This document shows positions 54,608 through 64,000 of a stretch of DNA of 64,000 nt, one piece after another (within the stretch, counting starts at the first letter, position 1; every line of letters starts with the position of its first letter). The stretch comes from Nereocystis luetkeana (lineage: Eukaryota > Sar > Phaeophyceae > Laminariales > Laminariaceae), in contig JARUPZ010000005.1 of NCBI GenBank assembly GCA_031213475.1, positions 10,983,260 through 11,047,259 of the forward strand, in the 5' to 3' direction. Under the pieces are notes generated by a model. The model did not search any database. It was given only the letters and a program-made list of their open reading frames with translations, and had not been told where the DNA came from. The position numbers were made by a program, and so were the translations under genes.

Positions 54608-55138
54608 GAGGCGTTCTACGGTAGACGTTCACCCTAATGTTTCTTAGGCTCCTCACTGAAGGAGCTCCATACCTCACCCGAAAACTGATTTCAGCAAAAA
54701 TAAAATTGCGTCCCGATGACCAATCCCATGGTTCGAGTATACAAAAACGTCATTTTTCGAACCAAGCTTGGCATTCCGACGAGTTCGGGTTAAGGACCCC
54801 CGTCATTCAGAAAACGTTACAGCGGAAATGTGCTACCTCTACCATAGAACGCGTCAGAGACAAACCTTAGAACGTATGTACGCACCCTCCCTTACGGTGC
54901 TACCAGGTAAGTAACATCTCGCACCAGGAGGCCAGCCTGACCATAAAGCTTCCACCCCCACTACTACAAAAAACTATCAACCCAATCTGCCTCATTGTTG
55001 CCAGAACAGTGGAGACGGAGTCTGCTCCTTGCCCAACCTCGCGCACGTACGACGTAAGGGCTCAAGCCTCCCACCTGCCCGCTCGCTGGATTTGAATATT
55101 TAGAACGCCTTGCGCCCCGAGCTGCGTTGGCCTCTCGA
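54608..55138. other. Intergenic, nothing recognised
   Basis: TACCAGGTA at 54901. No gene is supported. Confidence 0.35.
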
Positions 55139-55663
55139 TTATTTCCGAATGCAGCCCCTACTGTGCCGGGTCTCGGCCTTTACTCCGGAACATGTACTCC
55201 GGAGCATGCGTCTCAACGCTGGTGCCATCTCCGTCCGGGTGAATGGTTTCCAACCGCGAGACGTAAGCCTGACGGTCAAAGATTCCCTCTTCGGGAGCAG
55301 CATATGCACAGCAAGGAAACTTGAGAGGCTCCCACCGGGTCCCACGCCGGCTCTTCCGAGATAATCGCGTTCGAGTGATCGTGCATCCCGCCCTCTTCTG
55401 GTAGGTTTTCGACCCGACGAACTGCACCTGTACCGGGTTCGCACGCGCCCTGTCCTCGAACGCGAGGTTAGCCTCGACTCGGGAAGAACGTGAATCAGTT
55501 GCACGTCCGGCAGATCTGAGGGTGAGATTTTCAGTCCGCGTACGCCCACAAGTCCGACGCGCGACACATCAGAAATTGTCACAACGCGAGCCCCAAACCC
55601 ATGACATTTTGTCCGTCTACCATACCTGCGACTACCTGCCTTCGTTGTGACCAAAACGGCCAT
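55139..55663 (-). pseudogene. Relic of a possible tyrosine recombinase, frameshifted
   Basis: Two minus frames alternate. One gives VGSKTYQKRAGCTITRTRLS and WEPLKFPCCAYAA; the other gives TSRGWKPFTRTEMAPALRRM. The segments recall the catalytic region of tyrosine recombinases carried by some stramenopile elements, judged from memory. The catalytic H-x-x-R and Tyr segment is not clearly present. It lies downstream of the RT/RNase H relic on the same strand, as expected for an RT-RNase H-recombinase order. Confidence 0.3.
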
Positions 55664-56166
55664 GCCAGGGGCAGTCGGACATGTGCCTTTTCTGCGACAT
55701 ACCTTGCGCTCGATCTATCCTCTTCCCCACGGCGATTATTATGCTAAGCGAAGTTGGCCAATGCTAGCCTGCATACATCTTGTGGAAGAGCTTGACTGCA
55801 GCGAGATACCCCCATACAGTTAACTGCTGTTGATGTACACGTAACAGCGGCCTGCGATGAACTCCGTCAACTGATACAACACTCAGCTCCCAATGTCGGG
55901 GTTATATTCTAACCTCGCCCCCTTGTCCTGCGTCGCTCTCTCTGCTACCCTAGTACTTATTTCTCAATGTGAAGCTTCTGTGTATTACTCCCTACGGACA
56001 CGAGCGCCAGCATATTCACCAGACGTGCTGCTTCACCTTTGTCGTCCATCTTGTCGCGCCCTGTTTCTGCATAATTACAACACCGCGCGAAGCGATTGGG
56101 CAGGGAAATAAAAGAGGGGGCGGGGGGGGGGGAGTAGTCTCCCCCACAGGCCACCGCATGTGCGAC

Positions 56167-56789
56167 TCAAGCCGGACGCGATCCGTTGATCATGAGCTTC
56201 CACAAGCGACGGTCTTGCTCAAAAACCACGTTCTTGGCGCAGATCACGACATCACATGTCTTTAGGGCTCGGGAACCGATAGATCGTTTCTCCCAATCGT
56301 CACTGTTAGCCAGCGCGGTATGCCGCTTCCCAAGGTATTCTACACCCTGGGGATGTGGTTTCCGACGTGACTCCAACCGCCCTTGCTTTCAAGGCGGCCG
56401 AGCATTTTCATGAGGAGGCACGCCCTTTTCTCTCTAACCCCGCCGCTGCAATTGGCGCACGTGATGGCAGTCACGGTATCGCAGCGTATCCCGGTCGGAT
56501 CACCTACGGAAGCAGGGGTATCCTCCGTCAATTCAAGCACAACCCATGTTGCTACTACCGCTCCTAGTAGCTCTAGGGGGTTGATCGTGATGGTTCAATT
56601 TTCGCGTCGTTCAACTTTCCGTTTAAGTTCCTGTGTCAGAACGTCGTATCTCCAGTGATTTTTCTCTCGACACTGTACCCACCGACCGCTTCGAACCTTG
56701 CGCCGGATAGGTAGTGTTGTTTGGCCGGACGCTTCGTCGCAGTGAAGCAGGGTGTAAAACGACGAAATAGCCTGTAGTTTATCGCTCAC
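56167..56789 (-). pseudogene. RNase H region of a decayed retroelement
   Basis: Fragments in several frames. The 56595-56789 piece has EKNHWRYDVLTQELKRKVER. The 56340-56540 piece has REKRACLLMKMLGRLESKGG and WSHVGNHIPRV, typical of the end of an RNase H domain (helix, W-x-H-V, then H-I-x-x-x-D-N, with the DN lost). The 56167-56376 piece (LKTCDVVICAKNVVFEQDRR) is in another frame. It follows the RT pieces on the minus strand. Confidence 0.5.
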
Positions 56790-56964
56790 TTTCCAAACCT
56801 GACGTCGACATACAACTCTCTGCCGAGGAACACGGCAGTTTGATTTCTAGGATCCCGGTCGTCGGGAACCCCGGTGGGCCTCCATAAATCCCACACGAAG
56901 TACCTGCCGGTGCGTGCTACGTTTGTGAGGCTCTACAACGTCCCAGCCAAAATGAGAACGTTGC

Positions 56965-58149
56965 TCACTTTTGGACGGCGTCTTCTCGAGGGCCGACGAT
57001 TGGTCTACAGTCTTCCGATCGCTTCAGTTTTCTCGCTAGAGTCATAGATATTTTCGTAGTGTGTGAATTGATGGTGACACACAGAGCACCGATTGTACTG
57101 CCCCGATCTGTGCTCGGTTTGGGTGCTAGGATGGGAGCGACGCCGGGCTCTCCCCGCCCCGGACCAGGCACGTGGTCGGAAGCGAGCGAGGCCGCAGCGG
57201 CTTAGATCGGTCACGTTCTCGTCTTCATTTTGCACCCGTGGTAGTGGATAGTCGTCCATGTACACAGTGGTGAAAAACGGGTCGAACTCCACCCCCCCCT
57301 GTGCTCTGATGTTTGTGTCGTCGGGCACCGGTATTGACGTTCTTTCTTCCCACCGGTCCACCATCTCAGCGTTGGCCATCTTGTCGGCTCCTTCAGCAGG
57401 GGATCTGGGTTGTTGTTAGCATGGTGTTATAGTGGGCGTGTTCGACTGACAACCGTATCACACCCCAGAAACCGGCGACCCTGACCACTCGAACGCGGGG
57501 TGGGAGTCGATTGCTACCAGATTCCCTACCGTGTAGCAGGATTGTGGACTCCATCTGAGTCTGCCTCCTTACGCTTCGGAAGGCGTCCGACACGTCGGCC
57601 TTGCTCATCGGCATCTATCTGCTGAATCAAGTATTTCCCTCTCAGGCTGACTAGGTCTATGAGGGATTTGCGTGGTGCTTCGGCGCACAAACATTTAGCG
57701 AGGGTGTCCGAGTCTGCGTTGGCACCGAGTCATCCATTTTTTCGATTGTGCTCTGTGCCTCGATTGACAAATCCGTATTGGTCCGAACCTTATGCGTGAC
57801 GACCGCCCCCAGGGGTGGCCCCCGGGGGTCCGGCTTTCCCGTGCAGACGACTTGTGTATCACTAGGCATGTCTCCCGTCGTACGTCTTCTCTGAGTGTTT
57901 TCCAGATCGTTGATACATGTTCACTGGTACATGTTCGGCGGCGCTACGGTGATTGCCGTATCTGAGTGCGCGACCCGACCCCGCCCCGGGGGCTGCCTCC
58001 ACCGGCACTCCCCTCGTGACTATCGTGATCAGGATATCGATTGCATTGCGCCAAAGACGTTTGGAGCGCCGAAATATTGCCTTATCTCTGTGACGTTTAC
58101 CGGAGGGGCTACCAGTGAACCTGTCAGGGCTCCAGCTACGTTTTCCCAC
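56965..58149 (-). pseudogene. Reverse transcriptase relic, at least three frameshifts
   Basis: Read on the minus strand from 58149: RYGNHRSAAEHVPV (about 57910-57955), then LGAVVTHKVRTNTDLSIEAQ (about 57740-57800), then MSKADVSDAFRSVR (about 57565-57607). Next are VAGFWGVIRLSVEHAHYNT (about 57415-57475) and PDDTNIRAQGG followed by FFTTVYMDDYPLPRVQ (about 57230-57325). K-A-D-V-x-D-A-F and Y-M-D-D are RT motifs A and C. The pieces sit in different frames separated by frameshifts and stops, so the element is dead. The family is similar to long hypothetical proteins of oomycetes and brown algae, from memory. Confidence 0.65.
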
Positions 58150-58522
58150 GACGGCGTGGGACTCTCGTCAAGGTAGTACTAATTTCCGCTGGCTTATATA
58201 GCACTGCTTGTCGGCCGTGTGCATCGAGGTAGACAGTACGGCGTTTTGGTATTTCAGCATGCCAATCCTCTATCAGGAAAACAGCACCATCCACAAGTCG
58301 CGGACGTATTGATCCGTTACTCATCCGCGACTCAACCGGGGCAAACGTGTGCGTGGCTACCCGTGGCTGGCGTGTTCCAGCCCGGCCTTGCTCAGCAAAG
58401 GATTGCTTTGGTCCTGCGATGTGCATTGACTCCGACATCTGCTGTTGGGGTGGAATCCCCGGTGTGTTCGTGGGGGCGTCTGCATAATGTATAGGTCTTA
58501 CTCCGGGTTCAACCGCGTCCAA
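58136..58522 (-). pseudogene. Probable upstream ORF of the same retroelement (gag side)
   Basis: 128-codon minus frame just upstream of the RT. It has internally coherent composition, including FAPVESRMSNGSIRPRLVDG, DWHAEIPKRRTVYLDAHGRQ and AVLYKPAEI. No domain recognised. Position and strand suggest it belongs to the same element. Confidence 0.35.
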
Positions 58523-58739
58523 GAGGCCCCCCTACGGTGCTCGCGCATCTAGCGAAGGCAAGGTGGTGTGAGTCTTCGCCATGTCGTGCAGACGTAACTG
58601 ACTCTCTCTTCTTGCCCGGCCCGCGTGCTCATATTCCAGGTGGGAACTACTTCTATCTCTGTGTGAGTATAAAGGAGCACGCTGCACTTCGTGTGCTGAA
58701 GGGGGGGACTGACCCAATTGCGTCTGCGCCGGAATCTCA

Positions 58740-59350
58740 ATGAGCCTCCCCCGGGGTCGATACTGACGACGCACATGGGAGGGAGTATCCGGCTCTTGAA
58801 TGCAAGCAGTGGCGGGGCGTGAACCGTGTATCAAATCTGGGGGGGAGTAACTGGTCCATTCTCCGCGCCCTGCTCTAGGCAATGCATGAACGTTCGGCAA
58901 TCACTCTCGACACTGACCAATTGCCAATACAGTGGGATCCGGCCGGTCCTCTGTTCAAACACGCCCCTTGTGTCCTGTACCGGAACATTCCACGCCAAGG
59001 GTTAACTGATCAGCGTGATCATGTGGAAGAGTATATCGTCTGACTCTAGTTCTTGGTCTGGATCGAGTTCGCGATGCGTGTACGGAAACGGTGTACGGCC
59101 GTTACCGGATCTGCACGGGGAACTGATCGAGCCCCCCACGAGGTCGGTTCTGACGACGCGCACGGGAGGGGGTGACTCGCGCTCGAACTCAAGAAGCGGC
59201 GGGGCGTGAACGTTATCTGAAATCTGAAGAAGGGGTAACTGGCCCTCTGTTCGCGCCGCGCCCGTAGGAGTGTATACACCTTCGACGAACGCTTTCAACA
59301 CCGATCGATTGCCAATATAGCGGGGGATCCGACCTTCTGTTCGAAGTAGT
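58740..59350 (-). repeat. Diverged direct duplication of about 235 bp
   Basis: The segment about 58740-58975 aligns with about 59118-59350: agcctcccccggggtcgata versus agccccccacgaggtcggtt, ggcggggcgtgaac in both, and gattgccaat. On the minus strand the second copy lies in a 169-codon frame. It may be a duplicated part of the retroelement's first ORF. Confidence 0.6.
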
Positions 59351-59511
59351 CCTTTCATGGTGTACTTAGCGAAACGTGCAAAAAAAATGGGGTAAACGGC
59401 TTCGTGCTTGTACTCCAGCAGCAAGATGAAATAAGTTCGAAGGTGTTTGCCTCCCCTAGCAGCACACGAAGGGGGGGAGGGGGGCGAGGGGTGTTTTGGT
59501 ATGGACGGCAC

Positions 59512-62500
59512 AGCTGGCCCATCGACGGGGTGTCCTCCGCCCAGAGATATGAACGGATTGCTTTCAAGTCATTTTAGTGGTCCACCGCGCGTCCGGCGTC
59601 ATGGAGGCACGACACCTAATAATTCGGCTGTGCGTGGTTGTGTGTGGACACCTGCGTTAACACTCGCCGCGAAACAGGGCCGTCGAAAACGATCCCGGAT
59701 GGGGTACACTGTGGAGCGGCTCAGTCATCGTGATATCGGCAAACATGCCGTTTTCTCCGCCCCCCCCTCCCCCCTACCGTTCCCCCTTCTGTCGGCTCTG
59801 CCAGCCGGCATAGCTCGTGTTATCTATTTTCCGATCCCTCCGGCCTGTGTTCGCGCCCGAGTGGGGCCCGTCGCGCCCGCCGCCGGTGTAGTTCCTGCTG
59901 AACCGTGCTACCTTCCGCAGCCGACTCTCTTCCCGGCCCCGAGGAGGGCTTCTGCTCCTGCTGCTGTTGCAGCGGAGGGGCGGGCCGGGGGACGAAGAGG
60001 AGTATGTTCAGCAGTTTGGGTGCTGCTCCGGCCCCGGGCGTGCAGGCGACCTGGTCGTGAGCGAACGTGAGGTTGACCCTGGGGAAGTGCAGGCCGCCCT
60101 ACGGGTAATCGCAGACATCGTTCTGGGGTGCGTGACAGTTCGAGACGCGCCCTAACGTTCTCGCCCCCCGGTCAAGTGACCGCCCGGCTCCGTGCACTCG
60201 TCTCGTCTGTCTCGCAGCCCCCTGGAGACATGTTACGCTTCGAAGCTCCCTGCAGTGGTTGTGGATGCACGCGGCCACGCCCGCAAATCGGTGCGCGCGG
60301 AGAGGCTCTTCACGGTGCGTTTCCCCACCAGAGCAAGCCGGTGGCCTAACAGGCGGTGTTGAGAACTTGCGGACGCCCGGGGGAGGTGGGGTGAGTGTGT
60401 TGATTCTCCAGACGCCCACGGCTGCAAGCGCGAGGTTGTGGGGGGCTTCCTCGAGTCCAAGCGTCAAAGTCATTGACGAGCAATTTGCGAACTTGAAGTT
60501 TGCACGGCGCAAGGTCCCGGACAAGGAAATGGAGGTAGGTTCTCATCGACTTCTCGCCATCCTACCGCAGCTCCGCGACCGTGGTGGTACAGGTGGGAGC
60601 GGGGTTCTCCATGCCGTACGCAAGGACAGCCATACACGCACCGATGAAGGTGCCAAAGTGCATCTCTGCTGGCTATGCCATCGGTAGGATCCCGACTGGC
60701 GCCAATAGGGAAAACGCTAGTACACCCCAGCCGCCCAGGGTCTGGAGTTGCCGAGCCTCCTCGGCTGGCCCGCCTGCCACCTTTTGCAGGTCCAACACGA
60801 ACAGGGCGAGGGTGACTTGTTCCCGCATGTAGAAGCAGCCGTTGGCCACGGGATACTGCTGTCCCGCGCGGGATCCCCGTTGGTCCGCCGATAGCTTGGC
60901 GTTGGCTTTGACGGCTACGATGCGGGCGGCCGTTTGTTCCGGTGCTTTTGGCGCCGAGGGTTGTTTAGCGCCCATCGCCTCGCCCCCCGACAGCAGCAAG
61001 TGCTCCCCCGGGGAGGCCCTGCCCTGGGCTGGTAGGCAGACTGCGCGAGTGGTCGCTGCTGTGGGGTCTGCTGTGGGCCAGGGTTGGTTCCAGAATAGCC
61101 AAGCAGCCCAAACGGGCCTGTTAACCAACAGCCGGGACCTGAATCTACCGTATGAAAGCCCCGAGGACAGGTGGTACACTGCTCGAACGGGCATACTCGC
61201 CTCGTGGGTGCTGGCGAGGTGTCTTATCCTCCGAAGCACGCCTTGTTTTCCGACAGTGTTTTGGCAGTGCTGATCCCTTGAAATCGACTTGGGGTGGGAA
61301 CGAGGACAAGGAACTGTCACAACACCAGGCATATCGCGAAATTAAACGTTTCCGCACAGATTAACCTGCGTTCTTAAAACACATTTTTCCGTACAAGGGG
61401 GTGACCACAAACGCTGTCCGCAGCGGTGAGTCGAAAACAGATCCAGGACGGATAATACATCGCAGGCATGTCTTCGCGAACGTTCTCCGGCTTACCGACA
61501 CTTTACTAACCTCAGGAAGGCGTCAAGTACCCGCGTGGGCGTCCACATATAAATATCACTTGAAATTAGAGGAACAGGTTCGCGGTCAAGATCCACACTT
61601 CGTAGTTGTACAATATTTAATGACAATATTTTCATTTTGAATGAATAACGCCCTGCACATTGTCAGAAGGCAAATAATACTAAAAACAAATAATGATAAC
61701 ATACCAAATCCGGAGCTATTTAGCGTTTTTTGCACTTTGCTGGGGCCAATAGCTTACTACCCATAGTGGGAACGTAGTTTTGTCCCCCACAGCATCTTCG
61801 ACGACGATCACCTCAAAGCTGTATCCTCCGCCTGGAGAGCAGCAATCTTTGGGTGAAGGGCAACTCCCCATCGATGACGTAGCTATAGTGCTATGCTCCC
61901 TTACCTGAAATTAAACACCTTCAGAGTTTTTGCGAGCTTTTTGTGCTACTCGCCCAAAATCTCTAATACTAGAAAACACCTCATGAGTCGTTTCTCGGTG
62001 CCCAAGTCTGCAGTCTGCCCCCCAGGATGTCCTCACACCCTCCATCGGGAGCATCCCTCGAATCCGTGGGCAGTGGGTTCCTGTAAAAGGACGTAGCTAT
62101 CCGCAAGTGACGTACATACGTTCAGGTGGGCGTTGGTTTCAGTTACATTCTGTGCGCCTCAATCTTCGACCAATTTCGACCACTACAGCACCTCTTAAGT
62201 TGAGGTGTGAGCATCTGTTGAGAACCTGCGGGAAATCAATCTCGAGGGAATCACAAGTTGCTGTGACGAACCTCTTTCAAGTCACCGCCGCTCTCCGAGG
62301 AGCACAACCGAGCCGAAAATCTAAACGCAGCGTGTAAATATTGCGACGTTTTGTTCGGTTCTAACAGAACATCTAGAAATTAGATTGACTGCAAACACGG
62401 GGACCAGGAGACGCTTGGGTGCCAGCGTGGCTGCACGTTTTCTGCCGTAAAACTCGTGTTTCGGGGTCACTTTCTTGCCGCCCGCCAGGTTGACGTTGTG

Positions 62501-62712
62501 TCGCACTGAGCGTACATGTCGCCACAGGGCCCGATGGCGGCGGGGAGCTAAAAGTCATTTCGGCGACTGTGAGCCCCTTTGCACGGAGAGGTCCCCCATC
62601 ATGTGCTCGTCGCTGTTCGCCTCCTCCATCGAACAGAACGCCCGATATGGGCTCAACAACATAACTTCGCTTTACCTCGTCCCTTTGCTGTGACTGACCG
62701 CTACCTGTCTGG
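59512..62712. other. Mostly unrecognised; several mid-length frames
   Basis: The most protein-like are a plus-strand stretch at about 59967-60155 (GDEEEYVQQFGCCSGPGRAG) and a minus-strand frame at 60673-61332 containing ANAKLSADQRG and MREQVTLALFVLDLQKVAGG. None has a motif or splice support. They may be remnants of the neighbouring element's first ORF, but I cannot show it. Confidence 0.3.
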
Positions 62713-62772
62713 GATGGGACACGACTGATCAGACCGCAGGCGGATGGAACACGACTGATCAGACCGCAGGCG
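62713..62772 (+). repeat. 30-bp tandem duplication
   Basis: Two units beginning gatggracacgactgatcag and ending accgcaggcg, one mismatch. Confidence 0.95.
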
Positions 62773-64000
62773 AAGAGCACTTCGACCCCAACACCTCGGA
62801 AACTAACGAGTCGATGTTGAATCAGTATGTCGATCAAAAGTAACGGGGAGGTTTGCCGTATACAGGAGAGATGACCAGAACGACGTTCACGTAGGGGAAA
62901 GGGCATTGAGTTTGTCGATTCCAACGCGAACGCGGGCCTAGGAATAAACGAGCTCCTCTCGTAATCGCTCCGTACCTTTGGCAAGCTGTATGCTTCGTAC
63001 ATGAATGGAATACGCAACCGACGAAGCCAATGGTTGAGCACGACTACCACCATGTAGTTCGGTTATCAGGGAGGGACGTATGCCACGATAACGGTTCACC
63101 TCATGCTTCTGATCGGCCTCCCACGAATGGCTCTGGACCTCACCAAGTACATTGTTATTGTTGCAGCCCGAAGCAGCAGTAGGGCTCCCACGCTGTCCGC
63201 TGTCCCATGTTTTTCATTGTGTGCGTCAGTAACGCCGAAAGACTCTTCACTCCTACTTATAGCATGCCTTTGTTGCGGAACGACGACCATATCCACTGGC
63301 TCAATCAACACATCCTACGAACTCGCCTATTCGTTGGCTATTTATCAAGACCGGAACACCGTTTTACGTACTGACGATTCCAGGATGTGGATTTACCTGC
63401 AGGCCGACTTGCATTAAACGTGCAGGAGTATGCATATAGAGTGGCAGAACAGGATTATTTCCCCTTGGTTAGTGTACACCCCTCCCTGAAAATATTGTAC
63501 AGAACGTGTTGACGTCAGGACAACTCAGGTGCTCTACGTATCCCCTTCGATTTTGTTGCAAGCAAACGTGTACGCTTAGCCCGTTGACAAATCTCATGGC
63601 TTACGAGGCCTACACCGGAACGTATTGCCAATTGAAAAATACCCCAGACATTTCCTCAGCCCAGAGGCCCCATCAGCCAGATATATATATCTGGCCCCAA
63701 AGCTCTGGCTACCCCTATCGTAGTACGGGCCTCCATGTTATCTCTATCATGTAAAAAACAGCCCACAAACTGTGTTTCCTGAATGTTGATGGCTGGTATG
63801 ACCGTTCAGTTTCGTCACAACTCCCACCACACCGTGACGCCAGATCTCGTGAATACATGCCCCCTGTGTGGCGCCGAACGCGACGCCTTCTGGGAACACC
63901 CCTGGCGACCCCTCCTTGCCGGTCAAGAACAACATGTGATCGTCTCGCTCGTGGATCCAACCAGACACCAGTCTACCCGACCCATAACCGAACCGAAGGA
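62773..64000. other. Nothing recognised to the window end
   Basis: Short frames only, no motif, no repeat family shared with the rest of the window. Confidence 0.35.

Larger units (their letters stand above)
2025..54909. repeat. Dispersed 9-bp word TACCWGGTA, 22 exact copies (span of first to last)
   Basis: Exact copies start at 2025, 2032, 2293, 2930, 5498, 5681, 16528, 26202, 27861, 29321, 29328, 30558, 31095, 44223, 46843, 49019, 49099, 50154, 50323, 50848, 51852 and 54901. Near variants occur at 2284 (CCTGTGG core), 2639 (CCCTGG core), 48144 and 48979 (TG instead of the left TA) and 51845 (CCGGG core). None falls in a recognised exon. Confidence 0.9.

Noticed and set aside
59447-60070. 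207-codon plus frame as a gene
   Set aside because: Pro/Arg/Ala-rich GC composition, no motif, and competing frames on the same stretch.

Overview
The window looks like nuclear DNA of a multicellular stramenopile, most likely a brown alga of the Ectocarpus type. This is inferred from one gene split into about 15 short exons by GT-AG introns averaging roughly 1 kb, from abundant poly(C) and CAG tracts, from many small non-coding repeats, and from decayed reverse transcriptase of a type I associate from memory with stramenopile genomes. There is no operon structure, ribosome binding site or CRISPR array. No database search was possible. Names rest on motifs read by eye, and exon borders rest on GT-AG sites plus reading-phase agreement.

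Layout. 1-7.9 kb is intergenic: two copies of a 320-bp repeat, a 259-bp near-identical tandem duplication, TTAA- and TA-flanked MITE-like palindromes, and one possible ankyrin-like coding scrap. 7.93-25.7 kb (+) holds the one gene I can name with confidence. It encodes a predicted protein of about 969 aa with a basic N-terminus, a low-complexity Ala/Gly/Ser region, two CBS motifs and a PTC7-type PP2C phosphatase domain with its metal-binding Asp residues intact. Its introns are full of MITEs, poly(C)-tailed dispersed repeats and minisatellites. 25.7-33.4 kb is repeat-rich intergenic DNA. 33.4-36.3 kb is an 11-bp satellite that flips orientation at about 35.43 kb, so that all three frames of one strand encode the same 11-residue repeat.

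36.3-46.3 kb is gene-like on the minus strand. It holds a single-pass membrane protein of unknown function (44.67-46.30 kb, three exons recognised) and a long Ser/Glu/Gly-rich protein built of 33-residue repeats (40.19-43.25 kb), duplicated internally and interrupted by a frameshift and a stop. 46.3-55.1 kb is mostly non-coding, with a MITE, a 150-bp inverted repeat, a tRNA-like relic and a possible terminal exon at 49.8 kb. 55.1-59.5 kb (minus) holds a broken retroelement with reverse transcriptase, RNase H and possibly tyrosine recombinase pieces. 59.5-64 kb shows little recognisable content.

The most unusual signal is a 9-bp word, TACCTGGTA/TACCAGGTA, found 22 times where about 0.5 is expected. 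Comparison of sister repeat copies shows it arises as a micro-insertion of CCWGG with duplication of a TA dinucleotide, which resembles excision footprints of an unidentified TA-targeting transposon.
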